The position numbers were made by a program, and so were the translations under genes. Shown here in pieces: positions 42,852 to 52,370 of a stretch of DNA of 64,000 bases (its first letter is position 1; every line of letters starts with the position of its first letter). Under the pieces are notes generated by a model that saw nothing but the letters and a program-made list of their open reading frames with translations, did no database searches and was not told the DNA's origin. Source of the stretch: PLOWO2-12-38-17 sp963709355 (GTDB lineage: Bacteria > Planctomycetota > Brocadiia > Brocadiales > Brocadiaceae); contig CAVPVY010000005.1 in NCBI GenBank assembly GCA_963709355.1, positions 744,001 to 808,000 on the forward strand, written 5' to 3'.

Positions 42852-44408
42852 ATGCAGATATTTCAATTACTTGTATACATCCTTCCTCCTGTGTGTATTG
42901 CTATTGGATATTTTGTTTGTATTTTGATTTACAGAAGTAGACAAATAGCAGGCGAGAAAAAAATAAAATGCTTAGTTGATGAAGCACAACGCGATTCTGA
43001 AAAGATTAAGAAGGAAGCTGAATTGGCGGCAAAAGCTGAACTTTATCAACGCAAAGAAGCATTCGAAAAGGAAACACAGGAAACAAGGATAGAATTTAAA
43101 TTAAATGAAAAGAGGTTGAGTAAAAGGGAAGATAATCTTGAAAGGAAGATGGAATTATTAACAAAGAAAGAACGGTATATTGATACATTATCTTCGAATA
43201 TTACCTTAAAGGAGAGGAAGCTTGATGAAAAGAAACTAGAACTCGACAAGCTTATAGAAGAGGAAAATAGAACGCTTCTTAGAATTTCAAATATGTCCAA
43301 AGAAGAAGCTGAAAAACTTCTTTTGAATCGCTTGGAAAAAGAAATGGATATTAAATGCTCGGAGTTGATATCAAGAAAAGTAACAGAAGCAAAGGAGCAG
43401 GCTGAACAAACTGCTGTTTCTTTGATAAGCACTGCAATTCAACGTTGCGCTGCAACTCATACCGCTGGGAATATTGTAAGTGCAATTGAATTGCCAAATA
43501 ATGAGATGAAAGGTCGTATAATAGGGCGTGAAGGAAGAAACATACGAGCATTTGAAAAGGCAACAGGCATTGATGTGATTGTGGATGATACACCAGGCGT
43601 AATAGTTCTTTCTGGATTTGATAGCGTCCGAAGGGAAATAGCGAGACAATCCATGGAGAAATTGATTCTTGACGGGAGGATTCATCCGGCTCATATAGAA
43701 GAAATAGTTAAGAAAACAGAAAAAGAAATTGAACAAGTTATACAGGAAACAGGAAAACAAACTTGCTTTGAATTAGGGATTCATAATGTTCATCCTGAGT
43801 TAGTGAAATTAGTAGGCAGGCTTAAGTACAGAACAAGTTATGGACAAAATCAACTGCAGCATTCTATCGAGGTTAGCAACCTCATGGGGATTATTGCTGG
43901 TGAGTTAAAGCTTGATGTTCCGCTAGCAAAAAGATGCGGTCTTTTACACGATATTGGTAAAGCTATAGGCCCTGAAATGGAAGGCACACATGCCGTTGCA
44001 GGCGCAGACTTTGCCAAACGATATGATGAAAGACCAGAGGTTATTAACGCAATTGGTGGTCACCACGAGGAAACGCCTGTTGAATCAGTTTATACAGTTC
44101 TGGTTAGTGCGGCTGATGCAATTTCAGCTGGAAGACCTGGTGCAAGAAGGGAAACATTAGAAAAGTATATAAAACGACTTGAAAAACTCGAAAACATTGC
44201 AACTTCTTTCAGTGGTGTTGAGAGTGCATATGCTATCCAGGCAGGTAGAGAGATACGAATAATGGTATGTCCTGATAAGGTAAATGATAAGGCTGCCGCA
44301 AAATTGTGTTTTGATATTGCCAGTGAGGTCGAAGAACAATTAGAGTATCCAGGAGAAGTAATTGTTACTGTTATTCGAGAGACTCGTTTTGTTGAACACG
44401 CTAAGTAG
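42852..44408 (+). CDS. rny: Ribonuclease Y
   Basis: An endoribonuclease that starts mRNA decay at the membrane. It has an N-terminal membrane helix, a long charged coiled coil (to about residue 200), a KH domain with G-R-I-I-G-R-E-G-R-N-I, and an HD domain with L-L-H-D-I-G-K-A. The start is unclear. GGAGGG at 42817-42822 is a strong ribosome binding site, but ATG 42852 is 29 bases away and GTG 42822 lies inside it. An ATA at 42831 is at ideal spacing. I use ATG 42852 as the conservative start (518 residues). Stop to mnmG is only 5 bases. Confidence 0.92.
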   Translation: MQIFQLLVYILPPVCIAIGYFVCILIYRSRQIAGEKKIKCLVDEAQRDSEKIKKEAELAAKAELYQRKEAFEKETQETRIEFKLNEKRLSKREDNLERKMELLTKKERYIDTLSSNITLKERKLDEKKLELDKLIEEENRTLLRISNMSKEEAEKLLLNRLEKEMDIKCSELISRKVTEAKEQAEQTAVSLISTAIQRCAATHTAGNIVSAIELPNNEMKGRIIGREGRNIRAFEKATGIDVIVDDTPGVIVLSGFDSVRREIARQSMEKLILDGRIHPAHIEEIVKKTEKEIEQVIQETGKQTCFELGIHNVHPELVKLVGRLKYRTSYGQNQLQHSIEVSNLMGIIAGELKLDVPLAKRCGLLHDIGKAIGPEMEGTHAVAGADFAKRYDERPEVINAIGGHHEETPVESVYTVLVSAADAISAGRPGARRETLEKYIKRLEKLENIATSFSGVESAYAIQAGREIRIMVCPDKVNDKAAAKLCFDIASEVEEQLEYPGEVIVTVIRETRFVEHAK

Positions 44409-44413
44409 TATTT

Positions 44414-46228
44414 ATGTATGATGAGTTTGATGTACTTGTGGTAGGTGCAGGTCATGCTGGATGTGAAGCAGCTCTGGCAGCGGCTCGTATGGGCATGTGC
44501 ACGGCATTGCTTACAATGAATGTGGACACTGTTGCGCAAATGTCGTGTAATCCTGCTATTGGCGGTATTGCAAAGGGTCAGTTAGTTCGTGAGATTGACG
44601 CCATTGGTGGTGAAATGGCTAAGGTGATAGATGAGACTGGTATTCAGTTTCGGATGCTGAATACAAAAAAGGGTCCTGCTGTTCATTCTCCGCGTGCCCA
44701 GGCTGACAAGAGGGCATATCAGTTATCAATGAAGAGGAGGTTGGAAAATCAAAGCAACTTATTTTTAAGGCAGGAGATGGTTAACACCCTAATGGTTGAG
44801 AATAACAGGGTAACTGGGGTTATTGGTCAAACTCGTATTAAATACAAAGCTAAGGCTGTCATACTCACAACCGGTACTTTTTTAAAAGGTGTTATTCATA
44901 TTGGTGATTTTATTACATCAGGAGGAAGGATTGGTGAACTGTCTTCTGAAAAACTATCTGATTCTTTAAGAGAAATCGGATTTGATGTCCGTCGTCTCAA
45001 AACAGGTACACCTCCGCGTATAAATGGACGTACCATAGCTTATGAAGAACTGACGCCCCAGTATGGCGATAAAAACCCACAGCCATTCTCATTCTCAACA
45101 GGAAATATTCCACAACCACAAATTCCATGTTATGTTACTTATACAAATTCAAATACTCACAAAATTATTACCTCTAACCTGCATCGCGCCCCTCTATATA
45201 CTGGACAGATCGAGTCTGTAGGTCCTCGGTATTGTCCTTCTCTTGAGGATAAAGTGGTACGTTTCCCAGGGAAGGATAAACACCAGATATTTCTCGAGCC
45301 TGAGGGGACACATACGTTGGAGGTTTATTGCAATGGGATTTCAACCAGCATGCCTCATGATATACAGGAAGAGATTGTTCATTCAATTAAAGGATTAGAA
45401 TCAGCGGAAATTATAAGGTATGGTTATGCGATTGAATATGATTTTGTGCCACCCACTCAATTAAAGCCGTCTTTAGAGACAAAACTTGTTGAGAACCTTT
45501 TCCATGCCGGACAAATTAACGGAACTTCTGGTTATGAAGAGGCTGCAGCCCAGGGGATTATGGCAGGAATAAATGTTGTACTTAAAATACAGGGGAAGGA
45601 ACCTTTCATACTTGACCGCTCCGAAGCTTATATCGGCGTCCTAATTGATGACCTTGTTACAAAAGGCACTCTTGAACCATATAGAATGTTTACATCCCGT
45701 GCTGAATATAGACTCAACCTACGCCATGATAACGCCGACAGGCGTTTAATGAAATACGGACATTGCTACAGACTTATTTCAGAACAACAATGGCATAGAT
45801 TAATGGAAAAGGAGAATGAGATTGCTTGGATTCTTACACATATAAACCGGAAGATGATAGGTTCAGATACATTGGCAAAGATACTGAGGCGTCCAGATAA
45901 GAACTTTGACCATTTGTTGACGCTGGATACTGAAATCTGTGAAAGGCAAATTTCAAACGAAGTAAAAGAACAAGTAGAAATTGAGGTGAAATACAAGGGA
46001 TATATCGAACGCCAGCAAATTCAGATAGAAAAGTTTAAAAGAATGGAAGATTGTAAAATTCCTAGCGGGATTGATTATTCTAATATTGTTGAACTTAGAA
46101 AAGAAGCTCGCCAGAAGCTGTCGCAAATTCATCCTGTGAGTCTTGGACAGGCTTCCCGTATCTCAGGAGTCTCCCCTGCGGATATTTCTATTCTTATGGT
46201 TTACCTTGCAGGGAAGATTAAGAAATAA
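44414..46228 (+). CDS. mnmG: tRNA uridine-5-carboxymethylaminomethyl modification enzyme MnmG
   Basis: A 604-residue FAD enzyme that, with MnmE, modifies U34 of certain tRNAs. G-A-G-H-A-G-C-E-A-A near residue 10 binds FAD. C-N-P-A-I-G-G-I-A-K-G, the T-G-T-F-L-K-G block, R-L-K-T-G-T-P-P-R and the C-terminal S-R-I-S-G-V-S-P-A-D are all MnmG (GidA) signatures. Length is slightly below E. coli MnmG (629). It begins 5 bases after rny. Its stop lies 3 bases from the end of convergent rho. Confidence 0.95.
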   Translation: MYDEFDVLVVGAGHAGCEAALAAARMGMCTALLTMNVDTVAQMSCNPAIGGIAKGQLVREIDAIGGEMAKVIDETGIQFRMLNTKKGPAVHSPRAQADKRAYQLSMKRRLENQSNLFLRQEMVNTLMVENNRVTGVIGQTRIKYKAKAVILTTGTFLKGVIHIGDFITSGGRIGELSSEKLSDSLREIGFDVRRLKTGTPPRINGRTIAYEELTPQYGDKNPQPFSFSTGNIPQPQIPCYVTYTNSNTHKIITSNLHRAPLYTGQIESVGPRYCPSLEDKVVRFPGKDKHQIFLEPEGTHTLEVYCNGISTSMPHDIQEEIVHSIKGLESAEIIRYGYAIEYDFVPPTQLKPSLETKLVENLFHAGQINGTSGYEEAAAQGIMAGINVVLKIQGKEPFILDRSEAYIGVLIDDLVTKGTLEPYRMFTSRAEYRLNLRHDNADRRLMKYGHCYRLISEQQWHRLMEKENEIAWILTHINRKMIGSDTLAKILRRPDKNFDHLLTLDTEICERQISNEVKEQVEIEVKYKGYIERQQIQIEKFKRMEDCKIPSGIDYSNIVELRKEARQKLSQIHPVSLGQASRISGVSPADISILMVYLAGKIKK

Positions 46229-46231
46229 CAA

Positions 46232-47566
46232 TTATGTAATATTCATCGTCATCAGGAATTCTGCATTTGTTTTTGATTTTGCCAACCTGTTTTTAAGAAG
46301 TTCCATCGCTTCTACAGGATTCATTTCGTTTAATACTTTTCTGAGTACCCACATGCGTTTTAATTCTTCTGCATTTACAATCAACTCTTCCTTTCGTGTT
46401 CCTGAACGTGTAATATCTAGTGCAGGGAATAATCGACGGTCTGCTAATTTTCTATCGAGATGAAGCTCCATATTACCTGTGCCTTTAAACTCCTCAAAAA
46501 TTACCTCATCCATCCTACTTCCAGTATCTACTAATGCAGTTGCGATAATGGTAAGACTTCCACCCTCTTCGATGTTTCTTGCTGCACCGAAAAACCTTTT
46601 TGGTTTCTGTAAGGCGCTTGCATCCACGCCCCCGGACAGGATTTTACCGCTATGAGGCACCTCTGTATTATATGCCCGTGCCAACCTTGTGATTGAGTCT
46701 AATAAGATAACGATATCTTTTCCGTATTCTACCATTCGCTTTGCTTTTTCAATGACCATTTCTGCCACTTGTATGTGTCTGCTTGCAGGCTCGTCAAATG
46801 TTGAGCTTATGACTTCAGCCTTAACAGAACGTGCCATATCGGTTACTTCTTCTGGTCTTTCATCTATAAGAAGAATAATTAAATATACTTCTGGATGATT
46901 TTTTGTAATGCTATTAGCGATTTTTTGTAACAATACAGTTTTACCAGTGCGAGGCTGAGCAACAATTAAGCCTCTTTGCCCTTTACCAATTGGCGTTACA
47001 AGGTCAATTATTCTAGTTTCGAGTTCTGCGGTGTCTTTTTCTAAGAAAATTCTTTTTGTTGGATGCAAGGGAGTTAGATCATCAAATACAATCTTTTCTC
47101 CCATAATATCAGGATTTTCAAAATTGATAGCTTCTACACGCAAAAGGGCAAAATATCGCTCGGTATCTTTAGGTGGTCTGATTTGACCTGAAACTATTGC
47201 GCCTGTTCGTATACCAAAGCGTCTTATCTGAGAAGGGGATATGTAAATATCATCCGGGCACGGTAGGTAATTGTAATCTGGAGACCTTAAAAATCCAAAA
47301 CCTTCCGGCAATACTTCTACAACACCTTCTCCATACATAAGACCGTTCTGATTTACTCTTTCTTTAAGTATTTTAAAGATTAAATCCTGTTTTTTGAGTC
47401 CTGTGTATTCTCTAATGCCTTCTCTTTTTGCGGTTTCTTGTAATTCCTTAATAGTCATCTTTTGTAACTCTGTAATATGCATCTCACCCCGCTTGATTTC
47501 TTCATACTTTTCATTTGCATCTTGAACTAAGACCCCAGATTCTTTTTTACCGTTTGTCGTAGCCAT
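46232..47566 (-). CDS. rho: Transcription termination factor Rho
   Basis: A 444-residue hexameric RNA helicase. The N-terminal helical domain has L-Q-K-M-T-I-K-E-L. The cold-shock-like RNA-binding domain has G-F-G-F-L-R-S near residue 90. In the ATPase core, A-Q-P-R-T-G-K-T is the P-loop, D-E-R-P-E-E-V-T the catalytic region and V-I-L-L-D-S-I-T-R-L-A-R Walker B. S-G-K-x-L-S-G-G-V-D is the secondary RNA-binding Q/R loop. All are intact. An extra 30-40 residue, charged N-terminus is usual in many phyla. It runs convergent to mnmG. Confidence 0.96.
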   Translation of the reverse strand: MATTNGKKESGVLVQDANEKYEEIKRGEMHITELQKMTIKELQETAKREGIREYTGLKKQDLIFKILKERVNQNGLMYGEGVVEVLPEGFGFLRSPDYNYLPCPDDIYISPSQIRRFGIRTGAIVSGQIRPPKDTERYFALLRVEAINFENPDIMGEKIVFDDLTPLHPTKRIFLEKDTAELETRIIDLVTPIGKGQRGLIVAQPRTGKTVLLQKIANSITKNHPEVYLIILLIDERPEEVTDMARSVKAEVISSTFDEPASRHIQVAEMVIEKAKRMVEYGKDIVILLDSITRLARAYNTEVPHSGKILSGGVDASALQKPKRFFGAARNIEEGGSLTIIATALVDTGSRMDEVIFEEFKGTGNMELHLDRKLADRRLFPALDITRSGTRKEELIVNAEELKRMWVLRKVLNEMNPVEAMELLKNRLAKSKTNAEFLMTMNIT

Positions 47567-47592
47567 GTTAACTCCTTGTTTAAGTGTTTAAA

Positions 47593-48204
47593 TTAATTTT
47601 CATCTATATAATACTGCCAAAACTTATTTACCTGTCCGAATGTATTATCAACATTAGAATTGTTATCAATTACATAGTCAGCTTTTTTCCCCTTATCTTC
47701 CAAACCCATTTGAAATTGTTCTCTTTTTTCCAATTCTCCTTCTGTCCAGTTTTTGCTAATTTTACAGCGACTCAACCTGTTTCCTTTTATTGTATTTACA
47801 AAGATGATAAAGTCACAAATTAATGAAAGCTCAGATTCTTCTAACAAGGCGGCATCTATCACAATTGCTTTTTTTCTACCAGTCTTTTCAATTTCGTTGA
47901 TTTTTGATTTTATTTTGCCAATGACGACAGGATGTAAGATTTCACATAAAGTATTCAGGTATATCTTATCCTGAAATACAATTTCCGCCAGTCTTGAACG
48001 GTCAATTTTGCCATAGCTATCCAAGATTTTAATTCCAAACATTTCTACTATTCTATCTTTTATATTTTTATTAAAAAGCAGTTTGTGGCATATCTCGTCA
48101 GCATCAATACATTCTGCTCCTAAGGACGATAACATACGAGCTATGGTGCTCTTACCACTTGATATTCCTCCCGTTATTCCAATGATTTTTGGTCTTAAAT
48201 TCAC
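47593..48204 (-). CDS. coaE: Dephospho-CoA kinase
   Basis: A 203-residue P-loop kinase for the last step of coenzyme A synthesis. G-I-T-G-G-I-S-S-G-K-S-T near residue 9 is the P-loop. I-D-A-D-E-I-C-H and the H-P-V segment near 90 are the other family signatures, and V-I-D-A-A-L-L-E near 115 is typical. The start is GTG at 48204, sharing one base with the TAG stop of polA, which suggests translational coupling. rho begins 26 bases downstream of its stop. Confidence 0.92.
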   Translation of the reverse strand: MNLRPKIIGITGGISSGKSTIARMLSSLGAECIDADEICHKLLFNKNIKDRIVEMFGIKILDSYGKIDRSRLAEIVFQDKIYLNTLCEILHPVVIGKIKSKINEIEKTGRKKAIVIDAALLEESELSLICDFIIFVNTIKGNRLSRCKISKNWTEGELEKREQFQMGLEDKGKKADYVIDNNSNVDNTFGQVNKFWQYYIDEN

Positions 48205-50867
48205 TAAGTTTCCATCCAGTTTTTTCCTGTCTTTATGTTTACTTTGATAGGGACATTTAGCCTTACAGCGTGTATCATTTCATTCTGTATCATTGAACGA
48301 AATGGCTCTAATTTGTTTTCTTTTACCTCGAAAAGTAATTCATCATGTATTTGGAGTAACATCCTTGTCTCATATTCGCCATTAATTAACTTTTTATGAA
48401 TGTTGTTCATTGCAACTTTTATTAAATCCGCTGCCGTTCCTTGAATTATAGTATTGATAGCAATGCGTTCGGCTAAATTTCTTAGTTTTTTATTGTCAGA
48501 ATTGATATCAGGTATCAGACGCTTTCTATTAAAAAGGGTCTTAACGTAGCCATGCAACCTTGCCCTGTCAAATGCACTGTCTCTGAATTTCTTTACACCT
48601 TGGTAGAGGTTATAATATGATTCAATGAATCTCCGTGCTTCTTCAAGAGATAATCCTGTATCCCTGGAGAGTCCAAATTCACTGAGTCCATATATAATCC
48701 CAAAGTTAATCGCTTTTGCATTTCGTCTCATTTCCGCAGTTACATTAACTATAGGAGTATTATAAATATCAGAAGCTACAGCAGAGTGAATATCCATATC
48801 CTGTTGAAAAGCTGATACTAAGGCGTTATCATCAGAAAAATGCGCAAGTATGCGTAGTTCTATTTGTGAATAATCAGCAGATAGGAATACGGTGTCTTTC
48901 TCCGTTGGGATAAAAGCACGGCGAATTTGTCTTCCAATATCAGTTCGGATAGGAATGTTTTGTAAATTAGGCCCACTGCTGCTTAGTCTGCCTGTTGCTG
49001 TTACTGTTTGGTTAAATGACGTATGTATTCTGCCTGTTCGTTGATTTATCATTTCAGGTAAAGCATCTATATATGTGTTTTTCAATTTTGTAAATTTTCT
49101 GTATTCTAAAACCAATTTTGGTAATGAATGATGCCATGCAAGGGTAGCAAGTACATTCGCATCTGTGGATAAACCTGTTTTGGTTCGCCGTGTCTTTGGT
49201 AATTCCAGTTTTTTAAATAGAATTTCTCCCAATTGTTTTGGTGAATTAATGTTAAACTCATGTCCTGCATTAATATAGATATCATTTTCTAATTGCTTTA
49301 ATTTATTTGTTAATAAATCAGACATTTCTTTAAGTACATGTGTGTCTATGAGAAGACCGTTCCATTCCATATCAGCCAGGACATAAATCAGAGGAATTTC
49401 TATTTCTTGGAATAGAGGCCGTAAGCCTTCATTATTTAAACGAGGTTCCAGTGCCTCGGCTAAACGAAAAGAAATATCGGCATCCTGACATGCATACTGG
49501 CAAACTTTATTTACGTCTACCTGATCCATTGTAAACTGTTCTTTACCTGAACCAATCAACTCTGATATCGGAATTGTTTTGTATGATAAATACTCAAAAG
49601 CTATATCATCCAGATTATGATTCCTCTTTGCTGGATTCAGTAAATACGAGGCTATCATTGTATCGAATGCAATGCCTTTCAGTTGAATGTTGTTATTTTT
49701 AAGCACAAGAAGATCATATTTTATATTTTGTCCTATTTTTTTGATATTTGTATCTTCAAGAATGGGTTGAATTGTCGAAAGCACAGTATTTATATCTAAA
49801 TGCTCAATTCCCTCAGGAGTCATTAATGGTATGTAATATGCAAACCTTGGTTGCCATGAAAATGAAATACCTACAATTTGTGCATTTAGAGGTTTTGTGC
49901 TTGTAGTTTCAAAATCTATTGCAAATTTCTTTTGTTGTTTTAGATGCTCAATAAAATCATTAAGTATTTCTATGGTATCAATTAAACAGTAGTTTGTTTC
50001 TTCTGTTTTTGCTGTTGAAACAATATCGGCTAATAGTGAATTGAAACCAAACTCTTTAAATAACTTTTTGATTTCTTGGTTTTCATTAGTTGTTAACTTA
50101 CATGCATTCATATCTAATTGTATGGGGACATCATTGCGAAGTCTCAGGATCTCTCTGGAAAATCTTGCTTGTTCCGCAAATAGTTTTAGGTTCTCCTGTC
50201 GTTTCTTTCCTGAGACATTATCAATATTTGACAAAACGGATTCCAATGTATCCCATCTCTGAATAAGTTCTAGGGCTGTTTTGTTGCCAATTCCTGGCAC
50301 TCCAGGTACGTTGTCAGCTGCATCTCCCGATAGCGATAAGACATCAATTACCTGATCTGGTCGTATGCCTTTTTCTTTAAAAAGTACTTCTTTGTCAATC
50401 ATTAAGTTCTTTTTTGTATTAAATATCTTAACGTTAGGAGCTAATAGTTGTTCCATATCCTTATCAGATGTTGCTATTATAATTTCGACCTGTTTATCTG
50501 AGAGTATTTTAACAATAGTGCTTATAATATCATCGGCTTCGTAACCTTTGGAAGCATATACAGGAATCTTTAATGTCCTGACAACTTTATAAATTAGTGG
50601 AATTTGTTTTTGTAATTCGTCTGGTGTAGGTTTACGATTCGCCTTGTATTCATTATATGTTATATGTCTGTGCGTTGCCCATTTTGTATCGAAGACTACC
50701 GTTATATACTCAGGCCGATGCTCTCTGATTAACTTTTGCAACATCCTTGTGAATCCATATACTGCATTTGCTGGTTTTCCATCGGGCGTTGTGAGCTTCG
50801 CGGTGATTGCATAAAAAGCCTGGTAACAGTGTGAATGTCCATCAATAATAAAGAAACGTTCTGGCAT
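48204..50867 (-). CDS. polA: DNA polymerase I
   Basis: An 887-residue three-domain polymerase. Residues 1-290 are the 5'-3' exonuclease (F-I-I-D-G, Y-E-A-D-D-I, S-G-D-A-A-D-N-V-P-G-V). Residues 295-480 are the 3'-5' proofreading domain; the acidic pair Asp318/Glu320 in A-I-D-F-E-T-T is present, so proofreading should be active. The polymerase domain has motif A (D-Y-S-Q-I-E-L-R), motif B (K-A-I-N-F-G-I-I-Y-G) and motif C (Q-I-H-D-E-L). It serves in repair and Okazaki fragment maturation. coaE follows with a one-base overlap. Confidence 0.96.
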   Translation of the reverse strand: MPERFFIIDGHSHCYQAFYAITAKLTTPDGKPANAVYGFTRMLQKLIREHRPEYITVVFDTKWATHRHITYNEYKANRKPTPDELQKQIPLIYKVVRTLKIPVYASKGYEADDIISTIVKILSDKQVEIIIATSDKDMEQLLAPNVKIFNTKKNLMIDKEVLFKEKGIRPDQVIDVLSLSGDAADNVPGVPGIGNKTALELIQRWDTLESVLSNIDNVSGKKRQENLKLFAEQARFSREILRLRNDVPIQLDMNACKLTTNENQEIKKLFKEFGFNSLLADIVSTAKTEETNYCLIDTIEILNDFIEHLKQQKKFAIDFETTSTKPLNAQIVGISFSWQPRFAYYIPLMTPEGIEHLDINTVLSTIQPILEDTNIKKIGQNIKYDLLVLKNNNIQLKGIAFDTMIASYLLNPAKRNHNLDDIAFEYLSYKTIPISELIGSGKEQFTMDQVDVNKVCQYACQDADISFRLAEALEPRLNNEGLRPLFQEIEIPLIYVLADMEWNGLLIDTHVLKEMSDLLTNKLKQLENDIYINAGHEFNINSPKQLGEILFKKLELPKTRRTKTGLSTDANVLATLAWHHSLPKLVLEYRKFTKLKNTYIDALPEMINQRTGRIHTSFNQTVTATGRLSSSGPNLQNIPIRTDIGRQIRRAFIPTEKDTVFLSADYSQIELRILAHFSDDNALVSAFQQDMDIHSAVASDIYNTPIVNVTAEMRRNAKAINFGIIYGLSEFGLSRDTGLSLEEARRFIESYYNLYQGVKKFRDSAFDRARLHGYVKTLFNRKRLIPDINSDNKKLRNLAERIAINTIIQGTAADLIKVAMNNIHKKLINGEYETRMLLQIHDELLFEVKENKLEPFRSMIQNEMIHAVRLNVPIKVNIKTGKNWMET

Positions 50868-51455
50868 TACAAATTATTGATTTATATTAGGTAGTCGTAT
50901 CTTGCGTCTTTTGGTATTCATTGAATATAGGGTTATTGAAAATTCTGTATAAGAAAAATAATTACTTGGCAAGAAAAAGCGAGGTGATATTAAAATAAAC
51001 CAATATAAATTTGTTAATAAGTGGAAATTTAAAATTAATACTAAATTACATAAGAAGAGGTATTCAAACCGTTAACTAATGATTTTGGAAAATAACGAAC
51101 ATTATAAATGGGAAAGGTTAGCTAACCGCGATGCTAACTACAGGTTGGATTGCCCATTGCCAATCAAATCACTCGGCTAGCATTAGTAACTGTTGACTAA
51201 ATTAACACCTTTATTAAGTGTTGTCAAGTTAAAATTAAATAATTATCTTAAAAGTTTGCTCTTAATTCTCATATGTGTTTTATCAAACAGATAAGACGAA
51301 AAAACTTTTATAAAAAATATATATTTCTTGAAAATATTTGTACGGGGTGTTATTCTTTTTCAGAATAAAAAAAATATATTATTTTGAAAAAGATGTGCCC
51401 TTTCAGGTAGTGGATTTTATCATAAAGTTAATGCTAGAATAGATATATTTTAAAC
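50868..51455. other. Intergenic region between polA and tRNA-Met
   Basis: No gene is visible in these 588 bases. It contains the 12-base palindrome GGTTAGCTAACC at 51116-51127 followed by further short dyads up to about 51195 (GATTG/CAATC and related GCTAAC/GCTAGC elements). These are more GC-rich than the surroundings and may be a leader or terminator structure. The rest is AT-rich and includes the tRNA promoter. Confidence 0.45.
51435..51440 (+). promoter_or_regulatory. Likely -10 element of tRNA-Met
   Basis: TAGAAT lies 15 bases upstream of the tRNA 5' end, preceded by TGC, like a partly extended -10. The -35 region (TGGATT at 51411-51416) is weak. Confidence 0.4.
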
Positions 51456-51532
51456 GGCGGTGTAGCTCAGTTGGCCAGAGCAGCGGACTCATAAGCCGTT
51501 GGTCGGGGGTTCGAATCCCTCCACCGCTACCA
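51456..51532 (+). tRNA. tRNA-Met (anticodon CAU)
   Basis: A full cloverleaf can be drawn. Acceptor arm GGCGGTG pairs with CACCGCT (first pair G-U), then discriminator A and encoded CCA. The D stem is GCTC/GAGC, the T stem GGGGG/CCCTC around TTCGAAT. The anticodon loop CTCATAA holds CAU at 51490-51492. The anticodon stem GCGGA/GCCGT has an A-G mismatch at the 31-39 pair next to the loop, where close relatives I recall have A-U. It looks like elongator tRNA-Met; a lysidine-modified tRNA-Ile2 also has CAU and cannot be excluded by eye. Confidence 0.9.
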
Positions 51533-51638
51533 GTTCTAATTATTTGATATATGTTAGGCGCTTACATGTTGCTGTTTCTCATATATGTTATAAACCAAGC
51601 CCGATATTCACTTATCACCTAAAATACGACCGTGGGAT

Positions 51639-52040
51639 TTAATCTTTCGAACGCTTTAAAAACACTAAACGTATAAAGCTGGATACAACGGACGAGGGAA
51701 ACAGGTAGTGTTTGAAGTTGTTTAAGGAAAATAGCATATTGTTGTGTCCATACCAGTAAAACCGATGTTTGTAAATATCTGCTTGGCACCCATCCTCAGC
51801 ACCTCTTAGATAGATAAGCACCGCCGCCGGTTAGAAAACGATCTTATGTACCGTTCTGCGGATACGAATACACAAATCGCTTCCTTCAAGGTGCGCAATG
51901 CCACCGAAACGCTCATAAAATCCACCACCCTCAATTAGTGCCTCTTTTCTGTAGATATGTACATCCCTGTACGTGGTCAACATATGTCTGAATTGTCGCA
52001 TCAAGGTCATAACGGAGATTGGCATCACACCAGCCACCAT
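51639..52040 (-). pseudogene. Decayed glycosyltransferase family 2 fragment
   Basis: One minus-strand frame reads like the C-terminal half of a GT2 enzyme: T-Y-R-D-V-H-I-Y-R-K-E-A-L-I-E-G-G-G-F-Y-E-R-F, then D-L-C-I-R-I-R-R, H-K-I-V-F, a TAA at 51831-51833, then in the same frame A-V-L-I-Y-L-R-G-A-E-D-G and H-R-F-Y-W-Y-G-H-N-N-M. A TGA sits just upstream of 52040, and I find no clean N-terminal half. This is a dead remnant next to a tRNA gene. The family match is by pattern only. Confidence 0.5.
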
Positions 52041-52370
52041 TCAAATCCTTCTAATGCCATTATTGGTTATAATTTTTTTTATAGTAATCTTCCGTGTTTA
52101 CTATCTTTGAATACCGATAATTCTGGTTTTACAACAATAATAATGCGTCCGCTAACACACCATACTTCTTTATGTTATGGTTTATAATCACCCAATATTT
52201 TATATTAATAAAAGGTTTATTTTATGTCAGATTTATCAGAAATAATACATTTACAAAATTAGCAAACATATAAGTTTAGTTGAAAAATTCATTTTGTTTG
52301 TGTATATATTAAGCGTTAGAATTACACTCTGTCATATTTTTTATAATATAAGTTTTGTGGGTAAGTTTAT
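52041..52370. other. Intergenic region before the PocR-domain gene
   Basis: About 330 AT-rich bases. The start may still contain remnants of the decayed glycosyltransferase in shifted frames, but nothing is readable with confidence. The promoter of the PocR-domain gene should be near the right end. Confidence 0.4.

Noticed and set aside
43046..43760. Several minus-strand ORFs opposite rny
   Set aside because: Ser/Phe/Leu-rich antisense of a coiled coil; no independent support.
52224..52262. 12-codon ORF upstream of the PocR-domain gene
   Set aside because: No ribosome binding site and no feature that sets it apart from chance; a leader peptide cannot be claimed.
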